Positions 1 to 11,905 of a stretch of 64,000 nucleotides of DNA are shown here, one piece after another. The translations under genes and the position numbers were made by a program. How positions within the stretch are numbered: the stretch's first letter is position 1; every line of letters starts with the position of its first letter. Below the pieces are notes generated by a model. The model worked only from the letters and a program-made list of their open reading frames with translations. It made no database searches and was not told the origin of the DNA. The DNA comes from Oscheius dolichura (taxonomy: Eukaryota; Nematoda; Chromadorea; Rhabditida; Rhabditidae). Location of the stretch: assembly GCA_932521035.1 (NCBI GenBank), contig OW051496.1, positions 9,672,001 through 9,736,000 on the forward strand, given 5' to 3'.

Positions 1-256
1 CTCTCCCCTCTTTGGTATACGGTATTTTTAGGATCATTGAGACCAGGAGGATTCCTGGGAATCTGTGTACCCGTTTTATGATTAGAAATGGTTTGGAAAG
101 TTTAAACTTTTGGGAATTTCTTGTGGATACGGTTAAAAGGTACCTAAGATTAATGTAGCCTCGATTTTCAGAATTTAAGGTCTTTTTTGTATATGTTACA
201 GTTTTAAAAACACAAAGAAGCCTAACTCAACTGTAGCATGATGTTTACAAGCCGTT
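1..256. other. Downstream flank of the EB-module gene
   Basis: AT-rich sequence beyond the poly(A) signal. It contains the palindromic heptamer TACGGTA at 18-24. I see no exon. Confidence 0.3.
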
Positions 257-262
257 TTTATT
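257..262 (-). terminator. Polyadenylation signal of the EB-module gene
   Basis: AATAAA on the minus strand, about 125 nt downstream of the tentative stop at 388. No other AATAAA lies closer. It supports the gene ending here rather than continuing off the window. Confidence 0.45.
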
Positions 263-387
263 TGATTAAAAAGTCAGTACGAATCTTTTTTAGTAGAAGG
301 AAGTCGTTTAGTTCTCGGGGGGTTACTGTATTTTAGCTCACAATCTCTCACATTTAGTACGGTCATTTCTCACAAACAACTCGTTTT

Positions 388-3300
388 TTAGTGTTCAAAA
401 AACAACAACAACATTGTAAAAAGCGTGCTAGCGTGTAAATATAGCAAAGCTTGTCTGACATTCTCTGTGAGCGAGTGAGTCTCACCACGACGAAAAGAGA
501 GACAGAGAGACAGTGATGGGAGACGAGATTACCTTGATGTCGTGATTTGCCTCTACTCTTCCGTCGTTTTGTCTCCGTTGGCGGTACACAGCCATCATTG
601 TGCAAGATGTGTCCCTCCGGACACTGACAACTCTTGTTGACGCAAATTGTGTTACCCCTAAAGGAAGGGAAAAAGAGACTGTCTAGTGCGGGTCATGCTC
701 AAACTTTGAGCAGCTCTTATTTTTCAAGTGCATACCTACAGAAGAGACCGATTGCCTCGCATTCGTTCTGGCCGGTGTGGCCGCTGTTGCGATTATTGTT
801 TGAGATTAATACATGCGCCGGAGTGGCCGTGGTAGTCGGGAGGGTGCCTCCTGCCGGTGGGAGTTCAATGAAATCTGGAGTCGAGGGAAGACGCGGCTCC
901 CAGATGGAAACAAATGCTGAAAGCGACACAAGACACACGTGCAAGCATGGCGGCAAAGGCAATTGTTTTAGTGGATTTTTAGAGAGCAGAGCGGGACTTA
1001 CCGGACGGCTGGGTAGAAGGCGCGGGTTCACAGCGACCATTCATCGAGGGCTGCATTCCGGCGGGGCAGACACAGAGGCTTTCAACACAGGTAGAGCCAC
1101 CGACACAGGTGTCAAGGGGTCCTGAAGGGAAAAGGCATTAGGTGTACCAAAGGACTGGATCTTGTCCAGTGGCTTCGAGACCAATTCTTGTTTTTCTATC
1201 CCCCTCTAAACCTACCACATTGTGATCCAGGAGTCCTCTTTCTACTTTGCTGTTGTGGACTAGGCAAAGCATTGAACGTTCTCCCAGCTGCTGGGCTAGC
1301 CGCCGTAGGATGGTATACTGGCGCCGAGGCAGGAGTATAAGGAGACGGCGTAGTGTAGACAGGAACAGTCTAAATCTTCTTGGTCCCAGCTGAAAAAATA
1401 GCTTACCCTCGAGGGCAGAGTGGGCCTAGGTCCCGACTGGATACAAATTCCCTTCTGGACAATCATTGTCGGGTCGGGGCAGATGCACCACCCTTCGCGG
1501 CAGACAGACCCGCCGGTACATTCCCTGGCTTCAGTGCAGGATCCTCCCGGAGGGGATGTCACCGGCTCGTTGGCTGAAACATACCGTATTCTACCGTAAT
1601 ATTAGTCTTGGAGCGTAGTTAGGGAACAAACAGAGAAATTTGAACAAAAAGGGGAGAAGCACATGCAGTCAGGCGACACACTCACGGTTACAAGCTTGGA
1701 CTCCTAGGGGGCATTGACATTTGTTAAAAATACAGACCAGCCCCTCGTGACATCTTTGTGTAGGGGTACAGCGATGTCCGAAACGGACCATTAGGTCCCG
1801 GGGGATACACTCGTCATTTACTGAGAGGTCTTCATAGCCACAGACACAATAATTGTCAAAACAGATGCTGCCCTCGGCGCATTTCCTCTTCCCAACGCAG
1901 CTGGCTCCCGGGCCGACGTTGAAACTTGTCAGTTTTGGTTTTGATGGCTTCTTCGGTTCAGTCGGGGTGATTTTTGTCTTCAAGAAGGGAACCTTGGCCT
2001 GGGTTACTGTATTAATCTTCTGGGAGAGAGTAATTTCTCCCATGTCGAGGGATCGAAACTCTAGAGGGTCCTGAGGAGAAGTGGATTTGACATACGTCTC
2101 CCAGGGGATTGTAGTCACTGGGAGAGTCTCCTCCCATGGGACTTTCTTCTTCCTGGGAGCCTCCAGCTTTTCCGGATCGTGAGTCCAGACCTCCTTGGAG
2201 ATCTCCTCTTCCATCTGTTCCCTCTGTTCCATTTCCTCCTCGGTTGCCGTCTTCTTTCCGAAAAGCTGTGCCCACAATGGAGAATGTTCCCGAATTTCTG
2301 GATGCCGTTCGACGCAGAGGTCCATTTCCCTGCGGTAGCCATCGTCACAGATGCAGATCCCCTCCTGGCAAGTGGATTTCTCGGGACAGTTGAGGTCCTC
2401 CCGGCATTCGGCGTCATTATCCTGGAGCAGAAAGTTCATACACTCGTTGGAATCCCCTTCACAGGTGCAGAGGCTTTGGGTGCAGTTATACCGCTCTTGG
2501 CAGTCTTGATCCGTCTTGCAGATGGCTCGAGTAGGTCGGCGCTTTACATTCTTCGGGACTTCGACGCAGCTTCCGTCTATTTCCAACTGTCCAGGTCGGC
2601 AGGCACAGATCTGATCCGTGCAGGCTCCTCCAGCGCAGATTGTCCCCGGAGGGCAGGCTTCTCCCATATCCCTAACCATAGAAGCCGGCACACAGCGGCC
2701 CTTGACGTTTCGGAACTTCGGCAGGCAGCGGCACAGGCCCAGTCCGTCGCAGAAACTGTTATCCATACAAATCACCTGCTGGTTGCATTCTTCCCCTGGA
2801 TTGGCTGCTCCCGTTGTGGAGGAGAGGTTCTCCAGGTCCTCCACACATCTCCCGGCCTTGCTGACCCGCCCCGGTGGACAGACACAGGTCCTCAGCCCTC
2901 CAACACAAATAGACCCATCGACACAGATCTCTCCCTTTCCGCAGTCGTCTCCCGGCTGGGCGGTGGCTACACAAATCCCAAGGATTTCTCGTTTCCCGTC
3001 TCCACAAACGCAGATCTCCTTTAGGCAACTGCTTCCTCCCAGACAAATTTCTCCTCCGCCGCAGGAGTCTCCAATCCCTGCTAGCTCCAGGTTCTTTGGA
3101 TTGTCGACGCATTCCTCTTCCAGGAAAATCTTCCCCACTGGACACTGGCAGATTAATCCCATTCCATTGATGTTCAGACACTCGGAACCGGCTGTACAGA
3201 ACTCAAAATTCTGACAATTTTCCAGCGGGGAGCTGAATTGTCTCTCCTCCTGGTGTTCGTCATCCTCCACCTCATTGTTCAGCTTCTTCGGCGGGCTATG

Positions 3301-6300
3301 ATGTTTCTTCCTCTGGATACAGATTCCATTTTCTGCACTGCTCCCATTCGGACAGCGGCAAAACTGCCCTCTGCAGACAGAATTTCCCAGACAGAGCGCT
3401 CCATCCGCGCAATATTCTCCCGGCATGGCTACCTTCACATTTGTCATGGGTATGACGGAGGTGCGGGTCGTCGTTGTCGTCGTCCCAGGGGCGGGAATGT
3501 CTCCAGATTTGGTGTTACTTGCCCGAGCATAGGGAAAAGGCGGCTGGAAGATGAAAGGAGCTGGGACGGCAGCTTGGAACAGTTCAGGACTTGCCCCAGA
3601 GGGAATGACGATTTTCATTGGAGGAGTAGCAAACACGCCTTGTTGAGAAGCCTGGGTCGCCGGGATTTCTTCTTCAGATGCCGCTTTTTGATATCCCTGT
3701 CTGTGGAAAGTCATAGGTCCCGCCTGGAAGAGGGGAGAAGCCGTCTGGCTATCGTATCCTCCTCTGAAAGGCTGCCTCGGTCCGCCGTTATAGGAATGAG
3801 GCTGGAAGGTAGGGTCCTGGTTCCCGCCAAAGCCTTGGAAATTTTGAGAGAAGGCGCCATTTGAGTAAGAGGTTTGGGAATTGAAGTTTTCCTGATTATT
3901 GCTCCCAAAAGACGGAGAGGATTCCGTCCACTGTCCCTGAGATCCTTGCCCCTGTTGGTTGAAGTTGCCCTTTTCCGCTGTATCTCCTCCAAAGTCGAAA
4001 TTCCCTCTTCCAGGTTGATTTACTCGCCCGGGACCAAATTCATAGGCTGTTCCTGCTTCACTTCCTGCCAACGAGCCGCTCGGGTTCAGTTTCATGAAAC
4101 TCTCTGTCCGGATTCTCTCTTGCATAGGCGCCTGGGGTCCGTCATTCCGATTTGGCGGCAGCTCTGGCCCTTTACCGTAACCTGCCGCAGGTCTGTCTCG
4201 TTCTCCTCCCATCGGGACGCAGAATCCCTCAATTAGATCGTATCCCGTCTTACAGAGACAGTATCCATTGTCGCAGTAGCTGAATTTATGGCAGTTCCTC
4301 GATGTGACGCAAGCCATTCCCGGTTTGGCCGCGGTTTGTTGACACGTCGCATCTTGAGTGGACATTCCACTTGGGCATTCACAGACTCCCGACATTATTC
4401 CACAGTAGCTGTTGAAGGCACAGATCTTTCCGTCGCCGCATTCTTCTCCAGGGCGGCGGAGGGCCGGGGAAGAGCATGTCAGTCCATCTTTACTGCTACA
4501 GATGCATTTCCCATTGAGGCAGAAGGCATTGACTTCACACTGGTTGGTGGATTGGCAGCTCTCTCCAGCCTTTAGGATCCGCTCACAATAGCCTCCAGTC
4601 GCCCGGTAGCCAGGAATACATTGGCATTGTCCATACTGGCAGAAGGCATTGTCCGGGCAGTCGTGATTATTCTGACAGGAAGCTCCATAAATAACTTGAA
4701 GGGTAATGGCATTCGGTTGATTCTCTCCTAGTGAAGCCAGCGGATTGTTCTTGATCTCCAGCTCGAGTTCTTCAATCTCATCTATTTTATTCTGGAATTT
4801 ATCCAGAGGAACAGTCGTGGTAGAGCCGGTGAACTTGTTATACACCGGGTAGACGTTGGCCTTCTTGGCACATTTGCCATTCACGTCGGGGACTTCGTCG
4901 TCCCGGCATCGGCAGAGTCCATTAACACATCGGGAATTCCCAGCACAGATGAGTTCCGGAGTGCAGCGTTTTCCAATCGGGATTATGGTTATTTCCGTAG
5001 CGGAGACGCAATTCTTCCCGTTATTTATCAGCTGCCTCACACAGGTACAGGTCCCATAGATGCAGTGACTCTCTCCCACACAGTCATATCCATTCCTTGG
5101 GTCACAGCGGCCTCCAGGGAGGACTTGATGAATTGCCGACCGGCAGGCTCCGTCCACAATGGTCTCTCCTTTTTTACAACGGCATACTCCTCTGACACAC
5201 TCTGTCCGGAAAGGGCATTCCATAGTCAGGGTACAGAGGCTCCCAGGGAGGTTAGGATCCTTCCCAGCTTTCTTCGGAGGAGAAGCACTGGGCGCCGGGC
5301 GACAGCTCCCCTCTTCAGAGACTTTTCCCTCCTCACATTGGCAGATCTTATCAATACACAGACTAACTCCACTGCAGTTTGTCTTCGCGTCGCAGGGCTG
5401 TCCTGGGGCGGCGATGTTCAGCCGTTCGACGACTTCTACAGCCTGATCCGTGTTTCCAACACACTGCTCGTCAATGATGACCTCATGATCTTCGCATTCA
5501 CACATCCCATTGAGGCATTTCGATCCTCCGGCGCAGATATCATTGGGATTACACTCCATTCCGGGGCCTTTCAGGGTTCCGGGTAGGACTTCCGCCACCT
5601 TGACGGCTAGTTCCTGCCTCCTGACGCATTTCTCTCCCAGGGCGATGGTCTTCCCGATACACATACAGACTCCAAAACGGCAGGCACTCCCATGGAGACA
5701 CTTCTGCCCCAGTTGGCAAGACTTTCCGGGAAGAGAAGCCAATAGATTACAGATTCCATTGGTCAAAGTATAGCCGTCCAGACAGCGGCACAGTCCGAAG
5801 TCACAAATAGCCCCAGAGGAGCAAGTCTGTCCGGCGCTGCATCGTCCCCCAGGTTGTTGTTGACACCTAAAAAATCGAAGAGCAGCTTTGAGTAAAGACA
5901 AATAAAGACGAACCTTCCGTAAACCTCGGCTGAACCGTCTGTGCATTGACAGACACTGTCTTTGCAAACGGATCCGCCGGCGCAGCGATCCGTTCCCCAA
6001 CAGGCGCTATTCAAACTTTTGTAGACTGGAGAAGTCGATAAGGAGCAGTCGTTAGTCTGTAGGTTACTGTACTTTTTTATTTTTAAGCTTTACCTCAGAG
6101 GGGCAGAGACATTTCCCATTGGAGCAGGTTTCCCCGCCCTTGCAGTCGGAATCCGAACTACAGAGGGTTTGGGTTCTTCCCACGGGTGGGGAGCACTTTC
6201 CTGGGTAGCGGCAGCGACACACCCCACTGTCACAAACAGCATCCTCTTGGCAAACGACCTCTTGATTGGTACATTTCGCCCCGACGGGCACTTCCAGGGG

Positions 6301-9300
6301 TTTACAGACCCCGTCACGGGGTTGCCATCCTTTTAGGCAACGGCACTGCCCCTCCAGGCAGACGCCATCCCCATGGCTGCACATACGAGCACCCGGGTAA
6401 CAGACAAGGGCAGAAATGTCACGAGTGGTACGGTTCTTGGGTATTAGGAGACAGTCAGAGTCGACACATTGGAACGGGGGAACACATGCTGGGTGACATT
6501 CTGGAAGATTAGTCGGGTTAGGAGGGGGGACACAACAAACGGGGTGAGTGATAGTTGACTCGTGCAGCTGGAGCGTGCAATAGGGAGAAGAGAGAAAGGA
6601 CTACAGTACCTGGGACACAAGTCTGATCGACGGCTTTATTGCCCTCGGGGCAGACACACACACGATCGATGCAAGTTGTGCCTGTGTAGGCAGAGGAACA
6701 CTGCAGATCAGAGCGGCAGCCAATTTGACCGGGGTAGACGACTGAAAGGGACAGGTAGAGAAAAACAGAGGTGCTGGAGGGAGGAGTGGAGAGGGAGAAG
6801 AGGAGGAAAATGGAAAATACTTGGAAAGAAGAGTACTGTACTATGGATAGTACGCGTACGGTTGATAGCCCACCATTTCTTTATACAGTAAATCTAGAGG
6901 AGAACTTTCTATAGCTTCGTTTCAGGACCTTTCCGTCAAAAAACGGCCTTAGTTTCCTGATTTTCAGGACGAAATTGGAAACCAGGACCATTTGACCACA
7001 AAATAGCCAAAGGATCCCGCAACGGGTGGTCTTTGCCTTGGAAATGGACTATATTTTCAGGGTTACGGTATGTTATACTCAAATACTTATTTTGTAACCA
7101 AATTGTATCATGAAAATAAGAAAAACCCCCGAAACAATAGCTAAAAATAGCGAAAACCCAAAGGAGACCCGTTATTTTTGATAGGGAGGATCAAAACCCA
7201 GAATTTTGGACTGTTACACGTAAAATACGACTAAAATAAGGTTGTTTCTTGAGTAAAAAATAAGAAATAGTAGGTTATCGCCGTGAATAGAAGGCTACAA
7301 CCATACAAAGGAAACAAAAGAGAGAAGAAGCAGCAATATGAAAGTTGGTTGGTTTAGAAGAGAGAAAAAGAGCAACCAAGTAAGCAATGTGCTTGTTTTT
7401 TAATGGATTAGACTTACTTTTCTCACAGCGACCCTCAATATTCACATGGGTAGAGAGACACTGACAACTGGGTGGGTTAGTATTGCCATTACAGTAAGCT
7501 CCAATCATACAGTCCGTGTTCAGAGCACAGCGCACTCCAACTCCGGCTTGTTTACTTCCTCCTAAAAAGAACTATCATCTTCATTAAATATGGTAGTTGT
7601 AGCGAGTTTAAAAAGAATTTTGGGGGCTAATGATCCAGAAGATGGTTCTGAAGCGAATGTGCTGATACCATCGCTTCAGAACCCGTACAAGTTTATAAAA
7701 TATATTAACTGACCTAGATTAATCTTCATCTGGTTGGGTTTTATTGTAGGCCTCATAGGAGGGGGACTGAAGACCGACTGGTAGTTGACAGTAGACGGAG
7801 GAGGAGCAGGTGGCGGTGTCGCGGGACGGTAAGTTTGTATCGGCTAGAAGTCTTTTTTTATAGAAAGTAATATTACAGTAATACCTGAGTGGGAGGAAGG
7901 TAGGTAGGAGCAGGACGAGTGAACTGAGCCTGGGTGGGAAGAGGCTGTGGCGGCGGCTGGGGCCTGGGCGTCGGCGGCGGAGCAGTCATAGCTGGAATAT
8001 ATGTAGCCGGTCTAGGGGCGGCAGCTGAACATAGGGTTGGATAAGTACCGGGGTCACACTGTGCTTACTCTTAGGCGCCACACGGATGCATTCGCCATCT
8101 CTTAAATCAGTGTCAGTAGGACAGACACACACGGGGATTACGTTGTCACAGACACTGCCCTTTATGCATACTTCACCGTTATCACAGAGTTCTCCGGGTC
8201 CTATTAAAGGGTTTAGTTGATTTACGGGGTACAGTGGGGGGTTAGTCACTCACCGACTTTCTTACTTTCTTGCCGGAGAACGCATTTTCCTTCGTGTTGG
8301 ACGAGAGGAGCCACACAGGCACAGCGGCCCATAATGCAGCTCGAACCGTGGTCACATTCCGCCAATTCCGAGCAGAGAGCGCCGATTCCAACTAAAGATA
8401 GGGTGGTTTTTAAATGGAAATGTTAACCAAAAGGCTAGAAGAAGAGGATGTGGTTAGAAATATCGCCGGGTGCTTAGGAGTTCAAGCAAAAGAAAAAAAC
8501 ATTCTCTCCCAGTTGAAAAGGAGCGTTGAGAGGGGTTCAGGCTACCGTAATCGCATAACTAGGGAACTTTTTCTTTCGCCAGGGGAATTGTACTATAGTT
8601 TTTTTACCGATTTCGGCACCGTTAGACTTCTCCCGATGAGAGGGGTCGATCGGTACCAATTTGGTGTTTTCAGGCGCATTTCGGGTACTTTTAGACCACA
8701 AATATGGCAGCGCTTTGGAAATTGAATATCTCCGCAGCAAGTTGTGCTTGATTAACACTAAAAAGAAAATCAGAATCAGCGTAAAAAGCTGCATCGAATG
8801 AGTTCAAACTTAATGAAAAATCCCCATGGTGAGCGAAAATAGTGCCCTTCTAAGGTCTGGATGTACTTCTTCTGGTTACGGTACCTGGCCGCCCCCTTCA
8901 ACGCTCCTGATCAAGAGTTTTAAGCGGAATAAAACCTTGACTCTTTTTCTAATTACCTTTAGAAATCTGTATAGCAGCCGAAGCAGGTAGAACACATTCT
9001 CCATCACGTGCCTCTAGCTCACCAGGACATAGACATAGACCGATAGGTTGCGTGCAGATACTGCCACCGGAGCAGACTTCGTCATTTCGACATGACTGTC
9101 CCGGGTAGGCTATAAAAATAAAGCGATAGATAGAAGAAGAAGTAGAAGAAGAATAGTGTGGATAGAAATAGATCCCCCCCCCCTCTCTTTCCCCTTTTTG
9201 TCTGGATGACGTGTCTCTTTCTGTCTCTGTTTTCTATTTTGGCGTGTGGGGTACTTGACTCTGAACACGCTCGTCTATTCACGGGAGATGACCCCTCCGG

Positions 9301-11905
9301 TCGCCGAAACTGGAGCCATCCCCGTTCGGTGAGAGAGCATAATCTTGTTTACACTACTGAGAAGTGAAGAGGATCATGTTCAGGGATTGAGTCAGTCAGC
9401 TGGAGAGGAGGAAATGGGTATATTACCTTTAGAGGGGAGGAAGACGTAGGAGTTGGTAGGGGAAGAAAACATATACAACCGGTACTAGGGGTAGGGGGAT
9501 TGGATTTCTACTGTTTGACCGGATGGAACAAGGCTGCCCGAACGTTGTAGTCCGGCCAGAATTCGCCCGGAAATTTAAAGTAAGATCTTTTTAGGACCCA
9601 ATATTTTGGGGCAAGTGTTAATGTTTACGGAAGGGATTTTCTACTGATCTTTTAAAGGGCGATTTTTCTAGGGCTCGGCTCCTCAATGGTCCGATCCCCT
9701 GCACCCGTAAAGCCTCGGCAAGACAAGGAGACATAAGAGCAGTTTTGAATAAAGATGCTCCTCCTGCCGAGACTTTATCCGTGCAGGGGATCGGACTACC
9801 GAGACAGTTTTCCAAGCCTAAAGAATTTATCTAAAAGTCCAAAGAGATCGTTCTATCCCCCTCGGTCCGAAAAGGTGCGAAAAGTTGCTGGAGGATATCC
9901 CATCTCCCGTGGGGATAAAAAAGACAATCTCGGGATATTTGCACTGTCCGTAAAATGTCCAAAAGACAATGTGTGGTGTAGCTTTTCACACAATCTATCT
10001 GATCGTTGGTGCTTTTTTCAAAGGAAAGGTTTTGTTCCCACTTTTCATGGAACTCATCAAAATCTATTCAACGTTCTCCTTCAGTTTCAATGCGTGTTTC
10101 TGGGTCCTGGCGTGCGAATTCCAAGATTTGGATTTTGCCGTCTTCCCCCGTTATTTCTCACGTTTTGCCTAATCTCCCTGTTTCCCTTCTTTTCCCTTCT
10201 CCTTTTACATCGTCGACCCCTCATGCCCCCTCTCGATAACGGACGAAAGGGTGAAAAAGTGCACGCGTCCCAGCGCCTGCCCATACAAAGAGAGACAGAC
10301 AGAAAGAGAGACGAGAGAGAGGCGAACGGTCACATAGCACAAAAGAAAGGAGACTCATGCTGCTCTGCTCATTGAACTCACCCAAGATGGGAACCTTCGC
10401 TGTGGTCAGGGTAGGCGGCGTCGTGGAGAACATATTAAAAGTGAACTGATTATGGTTCGGCTTGAAATCTGTCGGTGGCCCGCTGGGGAATGGCTGCCAG
10501 CTGCTGCTGCTCCCGCTGTATCCTCCTTGTTCTGGATACAGTAACCCGGTTAATTCCTAATTAACAGATACCTTCATTACCTCCTCTATTATTAGCGGGG
10601 AGATAGCTGGGGAAATTAGTCGCTGCCTTGGGATTCGGGCGGAAGAAATCGCCTGTATTGAAGCCGTTCTCAAAGTTGAAATTGTTGAAACTGAAGCCCG
10701 GCGTGACGTCATTCTTTATACAGGAGAGGGTCTCCACCTGGGGGATAGTTCCATAGGGGCAGAGACATCTGGAGGATTACTGTAAGAGAAGGGAAAATGG
10801 ATAAGAGGGTCACCTAAGAGTATCCAGGTCGCAGACGGTTCCTCCTATGCAGGTCTCACCCTGGGCACAGCTATTGTTCAAGATTGCTGAAAATGCAGGA
10901 AATGAGAGTAGGGTCGCGTTTTCAGGGATACTGTATTCCGATTGTTTCTCAACTTTTGGATATAGCCCGCTTCCAAAGGATGGATCACACGCTTTGGGAC
11001 CTTTTGACAATTTTGCAGGAAATTGGTCCTGATTTCCGGTTTCTTTCGTGAATTTTCGACAAAGGGTCTCGAAGCGACTGATACATAGGGAGAGGAAACG
11101 GACGGCTACATAGTCTTTTCCAAAAAATATAGGTCTACCGTATATTTGTCTCTTCGGGACCTTTTGATCAGACGACGAAGAAAAATCGAGCAAAATCGAA
11201 AATCCCGATCACTTTTGCTCAAAAGGTCCCGCGCGGAAGGATTTGCGACCCGTTACAGTACCCCCATTTTTAGAAAAAGAAGAAAATAACCTACCGATAT
11301 TCAACGTCTGCTGCTTTCTGGACTTTTTCCTTTTAGCTTTGCACTGTTGATTAATAAAGTCAAAGACCATGTCGTTCGGACACACTTTTCGTTCCCAAAA
11401 TCCTATATTCCTGTAATTATCTCCCTTTATTCCTTTAATAGATACAAAACTAACCCTACACCAACTCCTACACACGAGAGGAAGGTGTTCTGATTCCCAC
11501 TGGGATCTGTAGCCAACAATCCGTCGAGTTCTTTATTACACGGTTGGTTCATTCCCACATCGGCTGCTGAAATTGTTGGGTTTTTCCAGGTTCGACTCCT
11601 TGTATCGGTTTATTTTGTCAGTTACACGCGCGGTGGTCATTCTCCCCCTCTGCTTCCCATTATTTGCAGTTGCTCGCGAGAGACTCGTCTTCCCCCCTGC
11701 CCCCTCCTCTTCCCGGTGGTCATCATTATACCCGGCGGCCGGACGGTGGGGGTCAGAAGTACAAACAATTGAACTCGAATTGCGGATCGTCCAGGGGGAT
11801 GAGCTCTTCATGAGGAGGTAAAAAGAAATACGGCCCCCTAAGAAATGGTGTGAATTTACCTTGCGCCGATTGGAGAAAAACGGCGGCGGCTAGTAGGAGC
11901 CGCAT
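388..11905 (-). CDS. Giant secreted EB-module protein (about 2,410 aa, 23 exons)
   Basis: Likely a secreted, disulfide-rich extracellular matrix or cuticle protein. Exons from the 5' end: 11905-11860, 11805-11767, 11566-11462, 11402-11295, 10886-10814, 10768-10581, 10531-10382, 9109-8957, 8391-8254, 8200-8069, 8024-7885, 7843-7714, 7561-7418, 6741-6610, 6500-6094, 6056-5914, 5866-1686, 1573-1407, 1369-1216, 1121-1002, 916-736, 657-533, 464-388. Lengths sum to 7,233 nt (2,411 codons). The start [15 protein letters not shown] is a signal peptide. Residues about 29-99 resemble a chitin-binding type-2 module (CPNDMVFDF plus spaced Cys). I count about 34 EB modules (C..C.....C...C.C pattern), 21 of them in the 4.18-kb exon, where they are split by a Gln/Gly/Asn/Ser-rich segment near 3,700-4,200. 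Pro-rich linkers are encoded at 7714-8024 and 1216-1369. The last exon (a hydrophobic tail ending [10 protein letters not shown]) is tentative. An AATAAA lies at 262-257. The family is clear; the biological role is not. Confidence 0.88.
7644..7683. repeat. Short hairpin, GAAGCGA family (copy 1)
   Basis: Arms GGTTCTGAAGCGA and TCGCTTCAGAACC pair perfectly around a 14-nt loop, inside an intron of the EB-module gene. Similar hairpins occur at 17822-17882, 20852-20914 and 32973-33008, so this is a dispersed family. Confidence 0.6.
9688..9799. mobile_element. MITE-like palindrome, REP1 family copy 1 (long type)
   Basis: The left end (GGTCCGATCCCCTGCACCCG) recurs inverted at the right end, giving arms of at least 33 bp with few mismatches. 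The centre contains AATAAAGATG. It sits in a 1.27-kb intron of the EB-module gene, with no coding capacity of its own. The outer flank CCTCAA is also shared with other long-type copies. Confidence 0.8.
11110..11270 (+). repeat. REP2 fold-back repeat (copy 1)
   Basis: Contains GGGACCTTTTGATCAGACG, then a segment rich in AAATCGA, then the inverted TTTTGCTCAAAAGGTCCCGC and GGATTTGCGACCCGTTAC. The same order recurs at 24425-24575, inverted at 20905-21110, and partly at 39395-39470. Intronic in the EB-module gene. Confidence 0.65.

Noticed and set aside
634-1125. 163-codon plus-strand ORF
   Set aside because: It overlaps three phase-consistent EB exons on the minus strand and has no recognisable sequence.
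2179-3864. Plus-strand ORFs of 140-280 codons under the EB gene
   Set aside because: They are antisense shadows of the Cys-rich EB coding exon, whose minus-strand frame shows regular EB modules.
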